The notes beneath the pieces are model-generated. The model saw nothing but the letters and a program-made list of their open reading frames with translations. It did no database searches and was not told the origin of the DNA. From NCBI RefSeq assembly GCF_040126055.1, contig NZ_CP143541.1, forward strand, positions 2,294,001 to 2,358,000: a DNA stretch of 64,000 nucleotides, read 5' to 3'. The DNA comes from Pseudalkalibacillus sp. SCS-8 (GTDB lineage Bacteria; Bacillota; Bacilli; Bacillales; Fictibacillaceae). A program made the position numbers and the translations under genes. Shown piece after piece: positions 9,880 to 17,592 of the stretch. The first letter of the stretch is position 1. Every line of letters begins with the position of its first letter.

Positions 9880-10065
9880 ATGGCATTGTCAATTATCTTT
9901 GGCCTTGTAACCCTTTTCTGTTTATGGGCGCTATTCAGAGAGTTAAAAAAGAAAAATATGCTGGCAGTAGGCTTCGCCTTTCTTAGCTTAGCGGTATTTG
10001 GTTGGTTCACAGTAATGACTGTCATCGACCTTTTCCACACAGGCGGTTGGGGCGCAGGCCATTAA
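9880..10065 (+). CDS. yqgW: YqgW-like DUF2759 membrane protein
   Basis: A 61-residue protein starting MALSIIFGLVTLFCLWALF with AAGGGGGGA seven bases upstream. Two membrane segments (about residues 3-20 and 27-48) are separated by the charged turn RELKKKNM, and the C-terminus ends in a Gly/His tail GGWGAGH. Length, layout and position next to yqgV/yqgX fit the DUF2759/YqgW family, which has no known function. The gene is followed at once by a strong terminator. Confidence 0.78.
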   Translation: MALSIIFGLVTLFCLWALFRELKKKNMLAVGFAFLSLAVFGWFTVMTVIDLFHTGGWGAGH

Positions 10066-10080
10066 TCGCTCATCATGAAA

Positions 10081-10113
10081 GAAACCGGCTCACAGGAGCC
10101 GGTTTCTTTTTTT
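10081..10113. terminator. Bidirectional terminator between yqgW and yqgV
   Basis: GAAACCGGCTC-ACAG-GAGCCGGTTTC, an 11-bp perfect stem at 10081-10106 followed by a T run, also usable by the convergent yqgV-fetBA transcript. Confidence 0.9.
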
Positions 10114-10116
10114 ATA

Positions 10117-10425
10117 TCATTGATTCAATTTCGATTGGATCGTATTCACTTTGTCTCGCATGCTAACTTTCTTGTCCCGGCGGTCATCGATCCGAATGTT
10201 CGTCGCCACGCGTTCGATACCATGCTCGAACGGTACCTCGTGTATTTCACGTATGACGTCCAGCAAGTCCCCCATTTCACCTTCAATTAACGTGCTCATC
10301 GGTGTAAGCTCATAAAGTATCCGGTCGGAATTCCTCTCTAGCACTTTCTGGATTTCGACGACGTAGTCACTCACACTCGGACTTTTCGTTCCAATTGGAA
10401 TAACGGTTATATCTACGATTGCCAT
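10117..10425 (-). CDS. yqgV: YqgV-like MTH1187-family thiamine-binding protein
   Basis: A 102-residue protein of the MTH1187/YkoF (DUF77) family, beginning MAIVDITVIPIGTKSPSVSDYV. The family has a ferredoxin-like fold, and members bind thiamine or hydroxymethylpyrimidine; the conserved elements seen are the first beta strand DITVIPIGT, the helix VSDYVVEIQKVLE, and LTPMSTLIEGEMGDLLDVIREIH. It follows fetB by 13 bases on the same strand with AAGGAGGAG upstream, so it is likely the last gene of a fetA-fetB-yqgV transcript, although the functional link to an exporter is unclear. It ends before the terminator it shares with yqgW. Confidence 0.82.
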   Translation of the reverse strand: MAIVDITVIPIGTKSPSVSDYVVEIQKVLERNSDRILYELTPMSTLIEGEMGDLLDVIREIHEVPFEHGIERVATNIRIDDRRDKKVSMRDKVNTIQSKLNQ

Positions 10426-10438
10426 ATGGCTCTCCTCC

Positions 10439-11209
10439 TTATGTATTCATCTCAATCAATTGCATTTTATCATTAAAATAGAACCGGTATAAAATAATCG
10501 TGACGAGCATCGCACAAACGGCCACAGATACGAAAATACTCAACGAGATGATGATCTGGTACCGGACCGCATCCAACGGTGAGACGCCTCCCAAAATCAA
10601 TCCGGTCATCATGCCAGGAAGCTGGACGAGGCCGATCGTTTTCAAGCCGTCGATGTTCGGAATCATCGCCGCCTTCAACGTCTTACGGATGATTTGCAGC
10701 GAGGATTGTTTCGGATTCGCCCCTAACGAAAGTGCAGCAAGAATCCTACCCCGCTCTTCTTTAAACTGGCTTTGGAGCCGTTCCAGCGCTAAGCCGATCG
10801 CAATCATGCTGTTCCCGATGATCATCCCGCTGACAGGGATCACTTTTTCCGGGCTGAACGGGATATAGCCGAACAGCAGCCAGAGGGAGATGATGACGAT
10901 TTCGATCAAGGCGATGATCGAAAAGACGACAACTTTCACGTATGGAATACCTTCCCCTTTCTGTGAGGCATTCAAAGTCGCAACGACGATCATCACGCCA
11001 ACCCACAACCCGATTCCTTGCCAGCTCGGCAGGTCGAACAGGAATGTGAGCACATACCCGATGATGAAGAGCTGGACGATTCCCCTGAACGAAGACCATA
11101 AGACCGGCTTGGTCAAGCCTAAAGAGAACAAGTAGGATAGGGATACCGGAATGATGACGAAAACGATGATAAACATCAATGATAAATTCGATATTTCGGG
11201 TGATTGCAT
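10439..11209 (-). CDS. fetB: FetB-like ABC transporter permease (UPF0014)
   Basis: An integral membrane permease of 256 residues with about seven hydrophobic segments. The family signature region GKTIGLVQLPGMMTG-like is seen here as LKTIGLVQLPGMMTGLILGG followed by DAVRYQIIISLSIF. UPF0014 members include E. coli FetB, partner of FetA, reported as an iron exporter that adds to oxidative stress resistance. The gene starts five bases after fetA stops, so the two form one unit. Substrate is inferred from the family only. Confidence 0.82.
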   Translation of the reverse strand: MQSPEISNLSLMFIIVFVIIPVSLSYLFSLGLTKPVLWSSFRGIVQLFIIGYVLTFLFDLPSWQGIGLWVGVMIVVATLNASQKGEGIPYVKVVVFSIIALIEIVIISLWLLFGYIPFSPEKVIPVSGMIIGNSMIAIGLALERLQSQFKEERGRILAALSLGANPKQSSLQIIRKTLKAAMIPNIDGLKTIGLVQLPGMMTGLILGGVSPLDAVRYQIIISLSIFVSVAVCAMLVTIILYRFYFNDKMQLIEMNT

Positions 11210-11214
11210 CGCTT

Positions 11215-11916
11215 CTACTCCTTTAAAAACTGTTTCAATTCATTCGTCTTTGGTTGTTGGAAGAGTTCTTTCGTCGGGCCTTGCTCCAACAGTTCTCCTT
11301 TTTGGATGAACAAGGTCTGATCGCCCATCCGCTCAGCCTGTGAAAGATTATGGGTGACCATCATGATTGAAATGCCTTCCTGGTCCCGGAGCTTGAACAG
11401 GAGTTCCTCGATATGTTCAGCTGTACGGATATCGAGTGCGCTCGTCGCCTCATCAAGGAGAAGGATGGATGGACGGTTTGCGAGCGTCCTCGCCAGCGCG
11501 ACCCGTTGCTGTTCGCCTCCTGATAAGGAGCTGACCTTTCGTGATATGTAGGATTGAGGAAGTTCAACAAGCTCGAGTAACCGCTTTGTTTCACTCGGCT
11601 CCCATTTTCCACAAAGCTTCGGTCCATATTGGATGTTCTCCTCAGTCGTCCCGTCGAAAAGATACGAGGATTGAAAAACGATCCCGATTTCCCGCCGCAA
11701 TTCCGTTACAGGTATCTGGGTAATCGCTTTGCCTTTGTAAAATACCTCACCTCGTGCAGGCTCCTTTAATCGGTTTAAAAGGAGTAATAAGGAGCTTTTC
11801 CCTGCACCAGATGGACCGATGACTGTCGTGATCTGTTGGTCCAGTAATGCAAATGAAATGCCGTTCAGATGCTCAGTCGTAAGGTCTTTACCGATTAATA
11901 TTTCGTTTGATCCCAT
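11215..11916 (-). CDS. fetA: FetA-like ABC transporter ATP-binding protein
   Basis: A 233-residue ATPase that would energise the FetB permease next to it. Walker A GPSGAGKSS lies near residue 35, the signature LSGGEQQR near 131, Walker B ILLLDEATSALD near 151 and the switch histidine in MMVTHNLSQAE near 185. It begins MGSNEILIGKDL. The two genes are separated by five bases and share orientation, giving a compact exporter operon. No Fur or PerR box could be placed with confidence in the 200 bases upstream. Confidence 0.85.
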   Translation of the reverse strand: MGSNEILIGKDLTTEHLNGISFALLDQQITTVIGPSGAGKSSLLLLLNRLKEPARGEVFYKGKAITQIPVTELRREIGIVFQSSYLFDGTTEENIQYGPKLCGKWEPSETKRLLELVELPQSYISRKVSSLSGGEQQRVALARTLANRPSILLLDEATSALDIRTAEHIEELLFKLRDQEGISIMMVTHNLSQAERMGDQTLFIQKGELLEQGPTKELFQQPKTNELKQFLKE

Positions 11917-12006
11917 CCTGCATCGACTCCATTCATTCTTACCCTATTGTTTACGTATTCGAGATCATTTAGCAGCAACATAGTCATTTTAAATGAAAGG
12001 AGGGGG

Positions 12007-12099
12007 TTGGACAAAGGAGAAAGCTCAGGTGGGGCACATGTAAAAAGATCCGTGGGAAACGACGATCACATGCAAAAAAACCACCTCCTCTTTTTTTGA
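12007..12099 (+). CDS. Candidate 30-residue small ORF in the gap between fetA and yqgT
   Basis: On the plus strand AAAGGAGGGGG (11996-12006) is followed directly by TTG and 29 sense codons, predicted as MDKGESSGGAHVKRSVGNDD and ten further residues ending LLFF. The stop lies inside a hairpin that would act as a terminator for a plus-strand transcript. The ribosome site is strong but only three bases from the TTG, which is short, and the peptide resembles nothing I know, so this is a candidate only. Confidence 0.25.
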   Translation: MDKGESSGGAHVKRSVGNDDHMQKNHLLFF

Positions 12100-12116
12100 G
12101 GAAATGGCTTTTTTTC
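12081..12116. terminator. Terminator downstream of yqgT, usable on both strands
   Basis: On the minus strand CCATTTCCTC-AAAAAAA-GAGGAGGTGG pairs over ten positions (two G-U) and is followed by TTTTTTTG; the plus strand also ends in CTTTTTTTC. Confidence 0.8.
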
Positions 12117-12119
12117 GTT

Positions 12120-13310
12120 TTACATATATAAACTCGCCAGCATGATGCCGAGGCTTTCCTGGTAGATTTCATCATACTGTTCAATTGGGAGTGGATTGAC
12201 CCCTTCGCCGAGTTCGACTGTATACCCTGGGCGCTGGAATTCCTGGATGAACCAATCCTTATAACCCGCGTAACTGTCTACGTACCGGACGGGCTTATAC
12301 CCACTCACTCTTCCGAATTCTTGGACGATCGTTTCCGCATATGGCGGTTCTAATCCTTCATAACCCCAGTAGATTTCTTCTCCTTGCGTGTGGAAGGCAA
12401 CAACTCGATCAAAGTTTTCTTGATAAGCAAGCTCAGCCATCGCAATCGCTTCAGGTTCACTGAGCGGCTCGTCTCCCGGATAATCCCTTGGAGCTGGCTG
12501 CTGCGGCTTCCGTTCTTTTTCAATCTCCCACTTGGCCGGGTATTGATTATTAAGGTCAACGCCCCGTATGTTCGCTTTCCAGCCGGAGAAATCCTGGTTT
12601 CCTTGATTGAGCTCCATCACATAATCTCGGTAAAAATCATCGTCAGGAGGACCATTCAGTACGAGATCCACGCCATCCGGGTTCACCATTGGTACGATGG
12701 ATAGCGTGACACCATCATAGAACGGTGACATCTTCAGACCTCGAATCGTCCACTGATTCGTCAGAGCGAGCAGATAATCATTCAAGAAGTTCATGAGCAC
12801 AGCTGTTGTGATCCACTCTTGCGCATGGAACGACCCGTTCATATGCACCTTTTTCGTTCCATTACCGATCTGTATTTCAGGAATGGCTTTTCCAAGCACA
12901 GAATTCTCGATCGAACGAACGTTTATGAAAGGATAGATTTCACTCAACCGCTTCAACTGTCTCAACATCGTTTTATAGTCGTAATTCATTTTCGGCGTTA
13001 CGACTGAGCGCAGAACCCGCACTGGAACTTTTATGACCTGGCCGATTTGCAGGTTGCTTGGTGAAGCATTCGGATTTAATAATGTTAAAGCATCCAGAGG
13101 GATTTTTCTTCTCTGTGCGATTTTATAAAAAGTATCTCCCCGTTGGATCGTATAGTTTTCCGTCACATATCCGGGGATGTTGATTTGCGTTCCAACCTGA
13201 AGATTCGCTGCATCAATCGTTCGATTGGAATCCAGAACAAGACGTAGTGGTACATTGAAAACTTTGGCGTAATACCAAAGACTATCCCCTTTACGAACGA
13301 CTACCTTCAT
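12120..13310 (-). CDS. yqgT: YqgT-like LysM-containing M14 peptidase (gamma-D-glutamyl-diamino acid endopeptidase)
   Basis: A 396-residue peptidoglycan-peptide hydrolase. Two LysM domains come first (residues 1-46, KVVVRKGDSLWYYAKVFNVP, and about 50-96, YTIQRGDTFYKIAQRRKIP), then an M14 zinc carboxypeptidase domain. Zinc ligands are visible as HAQEW (H and E, near residue 158) and FHTQGEEIYWGYEG (H near 309), and the catalytic glutamate as YTVELGEG near 367. LysM repeats plus M14 is the layout of the B. sphaericus endopeptidase I and B. subtilis YqgT, which cut gamma-D-Glu to diaminopimelate. No signal peptide is visible, which is typical of this family. It lies downstream of the 52-bp repeat array and is monocistronic. 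Confidence 0.88.
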   Translation of the reverse strand: MKVVVRKGDSLWYYAKVFNVPLRLVLDSNRTIDAANLQVGTQINIPGYVTENYTIQRGDTFYKIAQRRKIPLDALTLLNPNASPSNLQIGQVIKVPVRVLRSVVTPKMNYDYKTMLRQLKRLSEIYPFINVRSIENSVLGKAIPEIQIGNGTKKVHMNGSFHAQEWITTAVLMNFLNDYLLALTNQWTIRGLKMSPFYDGVTLSIVPMVNPDGVDLVLNGPPDDDFYRDYVMELNQGNQDFSGWKANIRGVDLNNQYPAKWEIEKERKPQQPAPRDYPGDEPLSEPEAIAMAELAYQENFDRVVAFHTQGEEIYWGYEGLEPPYAETIVQEFGRVSGYKPVRYVDSYAGYKDWFIQEFQRPGYTVELGEGVNPLPIEQYDEIYQESLGIMLASLYM

Positions 13311-13440
13311 AGCTCAGTCCCCTCCATTACACCATTCTCCTATCATGTATATGGACAAAATGAAGAGTTATGAGTGGGGAAACAATCTTTAAGGAAGATG
13401 TTCTTTAGGTTGGGATGTTAAGGACTTCTTGGTCGCCTTT

Positions 13441-13848
13441 TGAGGTGCTCATTGTCGTGTTTCTTGGTTTTTGGCACTTCATTCCGGCCCTATGAGGTGC
13501 TCATTTTTGTGTTTCTCCGTTTTCACCACCTCATACCAGCTCTTTGAGGTGCTCATTTTCGTGTTACTGCGATTTCACCACCTCAAAGCAGCTCTATGAG
13601 GTGCTCATTCTCGTGTGGCTGCATTTTCACCACCTCATACCAGCTCTTTGAGGTGCTCATTTTCGCGTTTCTCTGTTTTCACCACCTCATACAGACCCTA
13701 TGAGGTGCTCATTTTCGTGTTCCTGCGTTTTCACCATCTCATACCAGCTCTATGAGGTGCTCATTTTCGCGTTTCTTTGTTTTCACCACCTCATTCCAGG
13801 CCTATGAGGTGCTCATTTTCGTGTGGCTGCGTTTTCACCACCTCATAT
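13441..13848. repeat. Array A: eight 52-bp tandem units, each with an inverted repeat
   Basis: TGAGGTGCTCATT recurs at 13441, 13493, 13545, 13597, 13649, 13701, 13753 and 13805, an exact 52-bp period. Within each unit the left arm ATGAGGTG faces a right arm CACCTCAT about 27 bases on, preceded by GTTTTCAC. Loop and linker bases vary while the arms stay constant (the first unit is the most degenerate). Because 52 is not divisible by three, it is not a coding repeat. It fills the gap between the LTA synthase terminator and the yqgT start. Confidence 0.93.
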
Positions 13849-13865
13849 CCCCTATTCCATATAAC

Positions 13866-13905
13866 GAAAAAAAACCGCACCAACTGTAGTTGGCGCGGTT
13901 TCATG
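13866..13905 (-). terminator. Terminator of the LTA synthase gene
   Basis: AAACCGC-A-CCAAC-TGTA-GTTGG-C-GCGGTTT at 13872-13901 with one internal mismatch, followed on the minus strand by a long T run. Confidence 0.85.
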
Positions 13906-13907
13906 CT

Positions 13908-15788
13908 TTATTGTTCTTCAGATTTGACTTGCCCTGTTTCGGAATCAAAGAATCGTAGCAGGTCGCCGTAGATGATGCGATCCGAATAATCAAGCTCTTT
14001 CTTCGCTTTCTCCTTGAATGCGTCGCATGCTTCCTCTTCTACTGGTTCACCTGTCGCTTTTTCGTAACAAGTGCCATCTGTGTAGACGTGGTCTTTCGTA
14101 ATGAAGCTTCCATCACGAAGAACAGCGAAGTCTTGACGTTCTTTAGAGAACAAATCAGATCCGAAATGAATGGTGTTTTTCGTTTCAATTCCTAATAGGT
14201 GCATGATGGTTGGACGTAGGTCGACTTGACCGCCGACAGTATCCATCACTTTACCTTTTCCATGACCAGGGATGTGGATATACATTGGTACACGCTGCAA
14301 TTGCGTGGACTCGAATGGTGTGATCTCTTTACCGAGATACTCTCCCATAGCCTTGTTATGGTTTTCAGAGATTCCATAATGGTCTCCGTAAAGGACGAAC
14401 ATCGTATCTTCATACATACCTTCATTCTTCAAGCTTTCGAAGAACATTTTCACAGCTTCATCTGTATAACGTACGGTCGTGAAGTATCTGTTCACAGTAC
14501 CATCATTGGACGTCCACTCCGGAATGAATTCATCCTCTTGTTCAAGGCTGAACGGGAAGTGGTTCGTCAATGTGATGAACTTCGTATAATACGGCTCAGG
14601 CATTTGCTTCATGTGGTCGACGGATTGACGGAAGAAGCTTTCATCCTTCAGTCCCCAACCGATCGTCTCTTCATCTTTCACTTCATAATCCGTGACAGAA
14701 TAATATCGGTCATAACCGAGTGATTTGTACATGATGTCACGGTTCCAGAAACTCTTGTTGTTCGCATGAAGCGTTGCAGAGTAATATCCTTTATCCTTCA
14801 ACATCTTAGGTGCAGCCTGGTATTCATTTTGTGAATGAGTGAAGAAAACGGCTCCACTTGGTAAAGGATACATGGAGTTCGCTAGTAGGAACTCAGAATC
14901 CGATGTTTTCCCTTGACCAGTCTGATGGTAGAAGTTAGGGAAGTAATACGTGTCCTTATCCTTCTTCAATTCGTTAAGGAAAGGTGTGATCTCATGTCCA
15001 GCTACATCGTTGTCGATAACGAAATTCTGGATGGATTCGAGTGAGATCAGTACGACGTTTTTCCCTTCCGCTGCACCGAACATTTCAGGATCCGGCTTCT
15101 TGTAGTCTGCTTTTACATAGTTTTCGATATCGGTAATTTCACTACCATCTGCAAGGGCACGTTGAGCCTTCGCTTTCGATTGGATGATGGCATCATACGC
15201 ATGATAATTGTATGCTCCAATGTTTTTAATCAGCATTTCACGGTCGAAAGAACGCGTAAGAAGCTGAGGTCGCTCTGTTTCAGCAATACCGACGTTTACG
15301 ATGAAGATGATCAGACTGGAAGCAAACACAAGTCCGATTTTCTTGGACGAAAGTTTCGGTGCTTCAAGCTTACGTACTTTCATGTAAACAGCCAGAATAA
15401 TGAGATCGACGAAAAGCAGTAAATCGAATGGGTAGATCAATGTCGTGATACTGCTTCCTAGATCTCCCATGTTACTTGTCTGGAATAGTACCGGAATCGT
15501 AATGAAGTCATTGAAGAACCGGTAATAAACCATGTTCGCGAATAAAATGAATGACGCTACCAAATTCAATATTAAAGTGGCGATATTACGAGCTCGTCCG
15601 GAGAAGAATAGGGCAAACCCAAGAATGAACACCACTGAACTTAATGGGTTGATGAGTAAAATCAGTTCTTGAACAGCATTTTCAATTTTCAAATCAAACG
15701 AAATTTTGTAAACAAGATACGATTTCATCCATAGCAAAACACCGGTGATGATGAGAATCTGATATTTCGATAAGGTGTTTTTCAGCAT
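13908..15788 (-). CDS. yqgS: LTA synthase family protein, YqgS-like
   Basis: A 626-residue polyglycerolphosphate lipoteichoic acid synthase-type enzyme. Five membrane segments occupy about residues 10-190, then an extracellular sulfatase-fold domain. Catalytic and metal-binding elements are visible: VLISLESIQNF (Glu near 252), GKTSDSEFLLANSMYPLPSG with the nucleophile Thr near 297, and YGDHYGISENHNKAMG (Asp-His near 473). These match the LtaS/YqgS/YfnI group, which transfers glycerol phosphate from phosphatidylglycerol outside the cell. B. subtilis has four paralogues, so the exact role (housekeeping, stress or sporulation) cannot be fixed. The start has AAGGAGG seven bases upstream. Monocistronic; a candidate PhoP box lies about 160 bases upstream. 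Confidence 0.9.
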   Translation of the reverse strand: MLKNTLSKYQILIITGVLLWMKSYLVYKISFDLKIENAVQELILLINPLSSVVFILGFALFFSGRARNIATLILNLVASFILFANMVYYRFFNDFITIPVLFQTSNMGDLGSSITTLIYPFDLLLFVDLIILAVYMKVRKLEAPKLSSKKIGLVFASSLIIFIVNVGIAETERPQLLTRSFDREMLIKNIGAYNYHAYDAIIQSKAKAQRALADGSEITDIENYVKADYKKPDPEMFGAAEGKNVVLISLESIQNFVIDNDVAGHEITPFLNELKKDKDTYYFPNFYHQTGQGKTSDSEFLLANSMYPLPSGAVFFTHSQNEYQAAPKMLKDKGYYSATLHANNKSFWNRDIMYKSLGYDRYYSVTDYEVKDEETIGWGLKDESFFRQSVDHMKQMPEPYYTKFITLTNHFPFSLEQEDEFIPEWTSNDGTVNRYFTTVRYTDEAVKMFFESLKNEGMYEDTMFVLYGDHYGISENHNKAMGEYLGKEITPFESTQLQRVPMYIHIPGHGKGKVMDTVGGQVDLRPTIMHLLGIETKNTIHFGSDLFSKERQDFAVLRDGSFITKDHVYTDGTCYEKATGEPVEEEACDAFKEKAKKELDYSDRIIYGDLLRFFDSETGQVKSEEQ

Positions 15789-16139
15789 CGTATTGTTACC
15801 TCCTTGACAATCTGTATGTCGTTAAATTCTTTTATAATCTCAGTTCGTTTATTAATCAATTTACTTCACTCGTTTTTCACATGATTGTTATATTACTCCC
15901 TTTCAGATGATTTTTCAAGTGAAAATCGTACTTTTTCAAGATTTTGTAAAAACTATGTAAATCTCCATAAACATTTATACCCCACTTTAAATTCCCGCTA
16001 AACCTATAGACGTTTGAGACGGTAAAAAGTTCTGCAATCAGGTGTAAATTCACACTTTATTCACATTTTACCTGCTTTTTGTTCACCGAACAGGGCCATT
16101 TGTACTAAACACAATTTCTTTACATTCTTAATAAAACAA
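15789..16139. other. Long 5' region of the LTA synthase gene
   Basis: About 350 AT-rich bases without a credible gene. It holds a pair of TTTACA boxes 11 bp apart (minus strand, 15945-15961) and an imperfect inverted repeat CAGGTGTAAAT...ATTTTACCTG near 16040-16071. I see no other feature. Confidence 0.5.
15945..15961 (-). promoter_or_regulatory. Candidate PhoP box upstream of the LTA synthase gene
   Basis: TTTACA occurs twice with an 11-bp period on the minus strand (15956-15961 and 15945-15950), and a weaker TTTATG sits 10 bases further upstream. PhoP sites are direct TT(A/C/T)A(C/T)A repeats with about 11-bp spacing. Only two good copies, so weak support. Confidence 0.3.
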
Positions 16140-16160
16140 AAGCTTGGCTGAGCCAAGCTT
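16140..16160 (-). terminator. Second hairpin downstream of glcK
   Basis: AAGCTTGGC-TGA-GCCAAGCTT, a perfect 9-bp inverted repeat followed on the minus strand by TTTTGTTTTATT. It would back up the first glcK terminator. Confidence 0.55.
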
Positions 16161-16217
16161 ACAGTATTGTTGATCCTCTTGGTGTTTTATGCTGACCCCT
16201 CAGGTTTCATGAATATG

Positions 16218-16246
16218 AAAAAAAGAGCCGGCTACGACTCTTTTTA
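16218..16246 (-). terminator. Terminator of glcK
   Basis: Minus strand AGAGTCG-TAGC-CGGCTCT followed by TTTTTTT, flanked by A residues on the other side. Confidence 0.75.
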
Positions 16247-16295
16247 TAATTGGTATAGTATTCGATTCTAGAACGAGTTATGAGTGGATATAAGG

Positions 16296-17267
16296 TTATT
16301 TTTTTGAGGTTTGATTGAAGAGAAGCTTTGCCGCACCGACGACACCAGCATCGTTTCCTAAGCTTGCGATGGCGAAATCTGTTGCTTCATACACTCTTGG
16401 AAGTGCAAACTGGGCAAACACTTCCTTCAGTGGTTTCAAGAGCTGATCACCTGCTTTGGAAACGCCTCCTCCAATGACGATTTTTGACGGATTAAGTCCA
16501 TTCGACAAATTCGCAATTGCAAGTCCGAGGTGATGACAGATCGTCCGGATGACTTCATTGGACCACTCGTCACCATCAGCTGCACTGATGAACACATCTT
16601 CAGCTGTTAGTCGCTCTTTTCCGTCCAACCTTTGGTGAAGTGCGCTTTCTGGATGATCGGACAACCCTTCTGTTGCGATCCGGGCAATTCCTGTTGCAGA
16701 AGCGATCGTTTCCAAACACCCTGTTTTCCCACAATTACAAGGCGCTCCTCCACTCGTAATCGACGTGATATGACCGATTTCACCAGCCATCCCGTTTGCA
16801 CCATGAAGAATTTCACCGTCAAGGATGATGCCTCCACCGATTCCGGTACCTAACGTGATACAGATTAAATTCGCTGCCTGGTTTCCGGCCCCTTTCCACA
16901 TTTCGCCGAGAGCGGCAATGTTGGCATCGTTATCGACAAAGACTGGCAAACCCGTGATGCCTTCAAGATCGTCTTTTAACGGGTAATTTTCCCAACCAAG
17001 ATTGACTGCTTTATAGATGAATCCATTCTCAAGATTGATGAATCCAGGCGCTCCAATACCGATTCCTTCTATAGAAGAGATCTCCAAATCGGTGTCCTTC
17101 AGTTTATCTTTTATGGAAGCACCGATATGATTCGCGATGTTACGACCTCCATCGGTAATATCTGTCGGGATGTGCCACTTTTCAATCATGTTTCCGCTTT
17201 CATCGACAAACGCCATTTTTATCGTTGTACCGCCGAGATCGACCCCTACCGCTATCTTTTCTTTCAT
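16296..17267 (-). CDS. glcK: Glucokinase, ROK family
   Basis: A 323-residue ROK-family kinase that phosphorylates glucose to glucose 6-phosphate with ATP. The start at 17267 (MKEKIAVGVDLGGTTIKMA) is set by AAAGG nine bases upstream; the ATG nine bases earlier abuts the site. Visible features are the phosphate loop GVDLGGTTIKMAF, FVDNDANIAALGE with the catalytic Asp near 106, the second glycine loop ITLGTGIGGGII near 132-143, GEIGHI and the zinc motif CNCGKTGCLE near 178. It follows yqgQ with a 12-base gap, the same order as in B. subtilis, and ends at tandem hairpins. Confidence 0.92.
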   Translation of the reverse strand: MKEKIAVGVDLGGTTIKMAFVDESGNMIEKWHIPTDITDGGRNIANHIGASIKDKLKDTDLEISSIEGIGIGAPGFINLENGFIYKAVNLGWENYPLKDDLEGITGLPVFVDNDANIAALGEMWKGAGNQAANLICITLGTGIGGGIILDGEILHGANGMAGEIGHITSITSGGAPCNCGKTGCLETIASATGIARIATEGLSDHPESALHQRLDGKERLTAEDVFISAADGDEWSNEVIRTICHHLGLAIANLSNGLNPSKIVIGGGVSKAGDQLLKPLKEVFAQFALPRVYEATDFAIASLGNDAGVVGAAKLLFNQTSKK

Positions 17268-17279
17268 ATGTATCATCCT

Positions 17280-17480
17280 TTAATTCAATTTATCCTGTTT
17301 GTTTATTTCGCTTCGTAAAATGAGGGTGGCTTGTCGGAAATCATCGGTATCAATCATTCCGTTTTGAAAAAGCTCTTGAATCTCACCCTGCATCAGCTCT
17401 AAGTCCGCTTTTCGATTACCAGTATAGATGAAGCTTCCGAACCGCTTCAACAAATTTTGTACGTCAAATAGTGTTTTCAT
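17280..17480 (-). CDS. yqgQ: YqgQ-like DUF910 protein
   Basis: A 66-residue soluble protein of the DUF910/YqgQ family, starting MKTLFDVQNLLKRFGSFIYT. I prefer the ATG at 17480 with GGTGGG about 12 bases upstream over the GTG at 17492, which directly abuts the site. The family folds as a small helical bundle, and its members sit beside glcK in many Bacillales. A role in single-strand nucleic acid binding was suggested from structure, but function is open. It is the first gene of a yqgQ-glcK pair. Confidence 0.82.
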   Translation of the reverse strand: MKTLFDVQNLLKRFGSFIYTGNRKADLELMQGEIQELFQNGMIDTDDFRQATLILRSEINKQDKLN

Positions 17481-17565
17481 TGATGTTTTCACCCACCCGT
17501 ATTATATCATTATTGCAATGGATAGAAAGGGTTATTGCGATAATCAACGGCTTTAAAATAAGAAA

Positions 17566-17592
17566 AGAGAAGCTCAATGAGCTTCTCTACCG
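17566..17592 (-). terminator. Terminator of the spoVAF-like gene
   Basis: AGAGAAGCTC-ATT-GAGCTTCTCT on the minus strand followed by TTTCTTATTTT; the gene's stop codon lies in the left arm. Confidence 0.8.

Noticed and set aside
13441..13848. CRISPR array
   Set aside because: Units are contiguous 52-bp near-identical copies without unique spacers, and there are no cas genes in the window.
14226..14723. 165-codon ORF antisense to the LTA synthase gene
   Set aside because: Histidine- and isoleucine-rich mirror of the conserved catalytic domain; no start signal.
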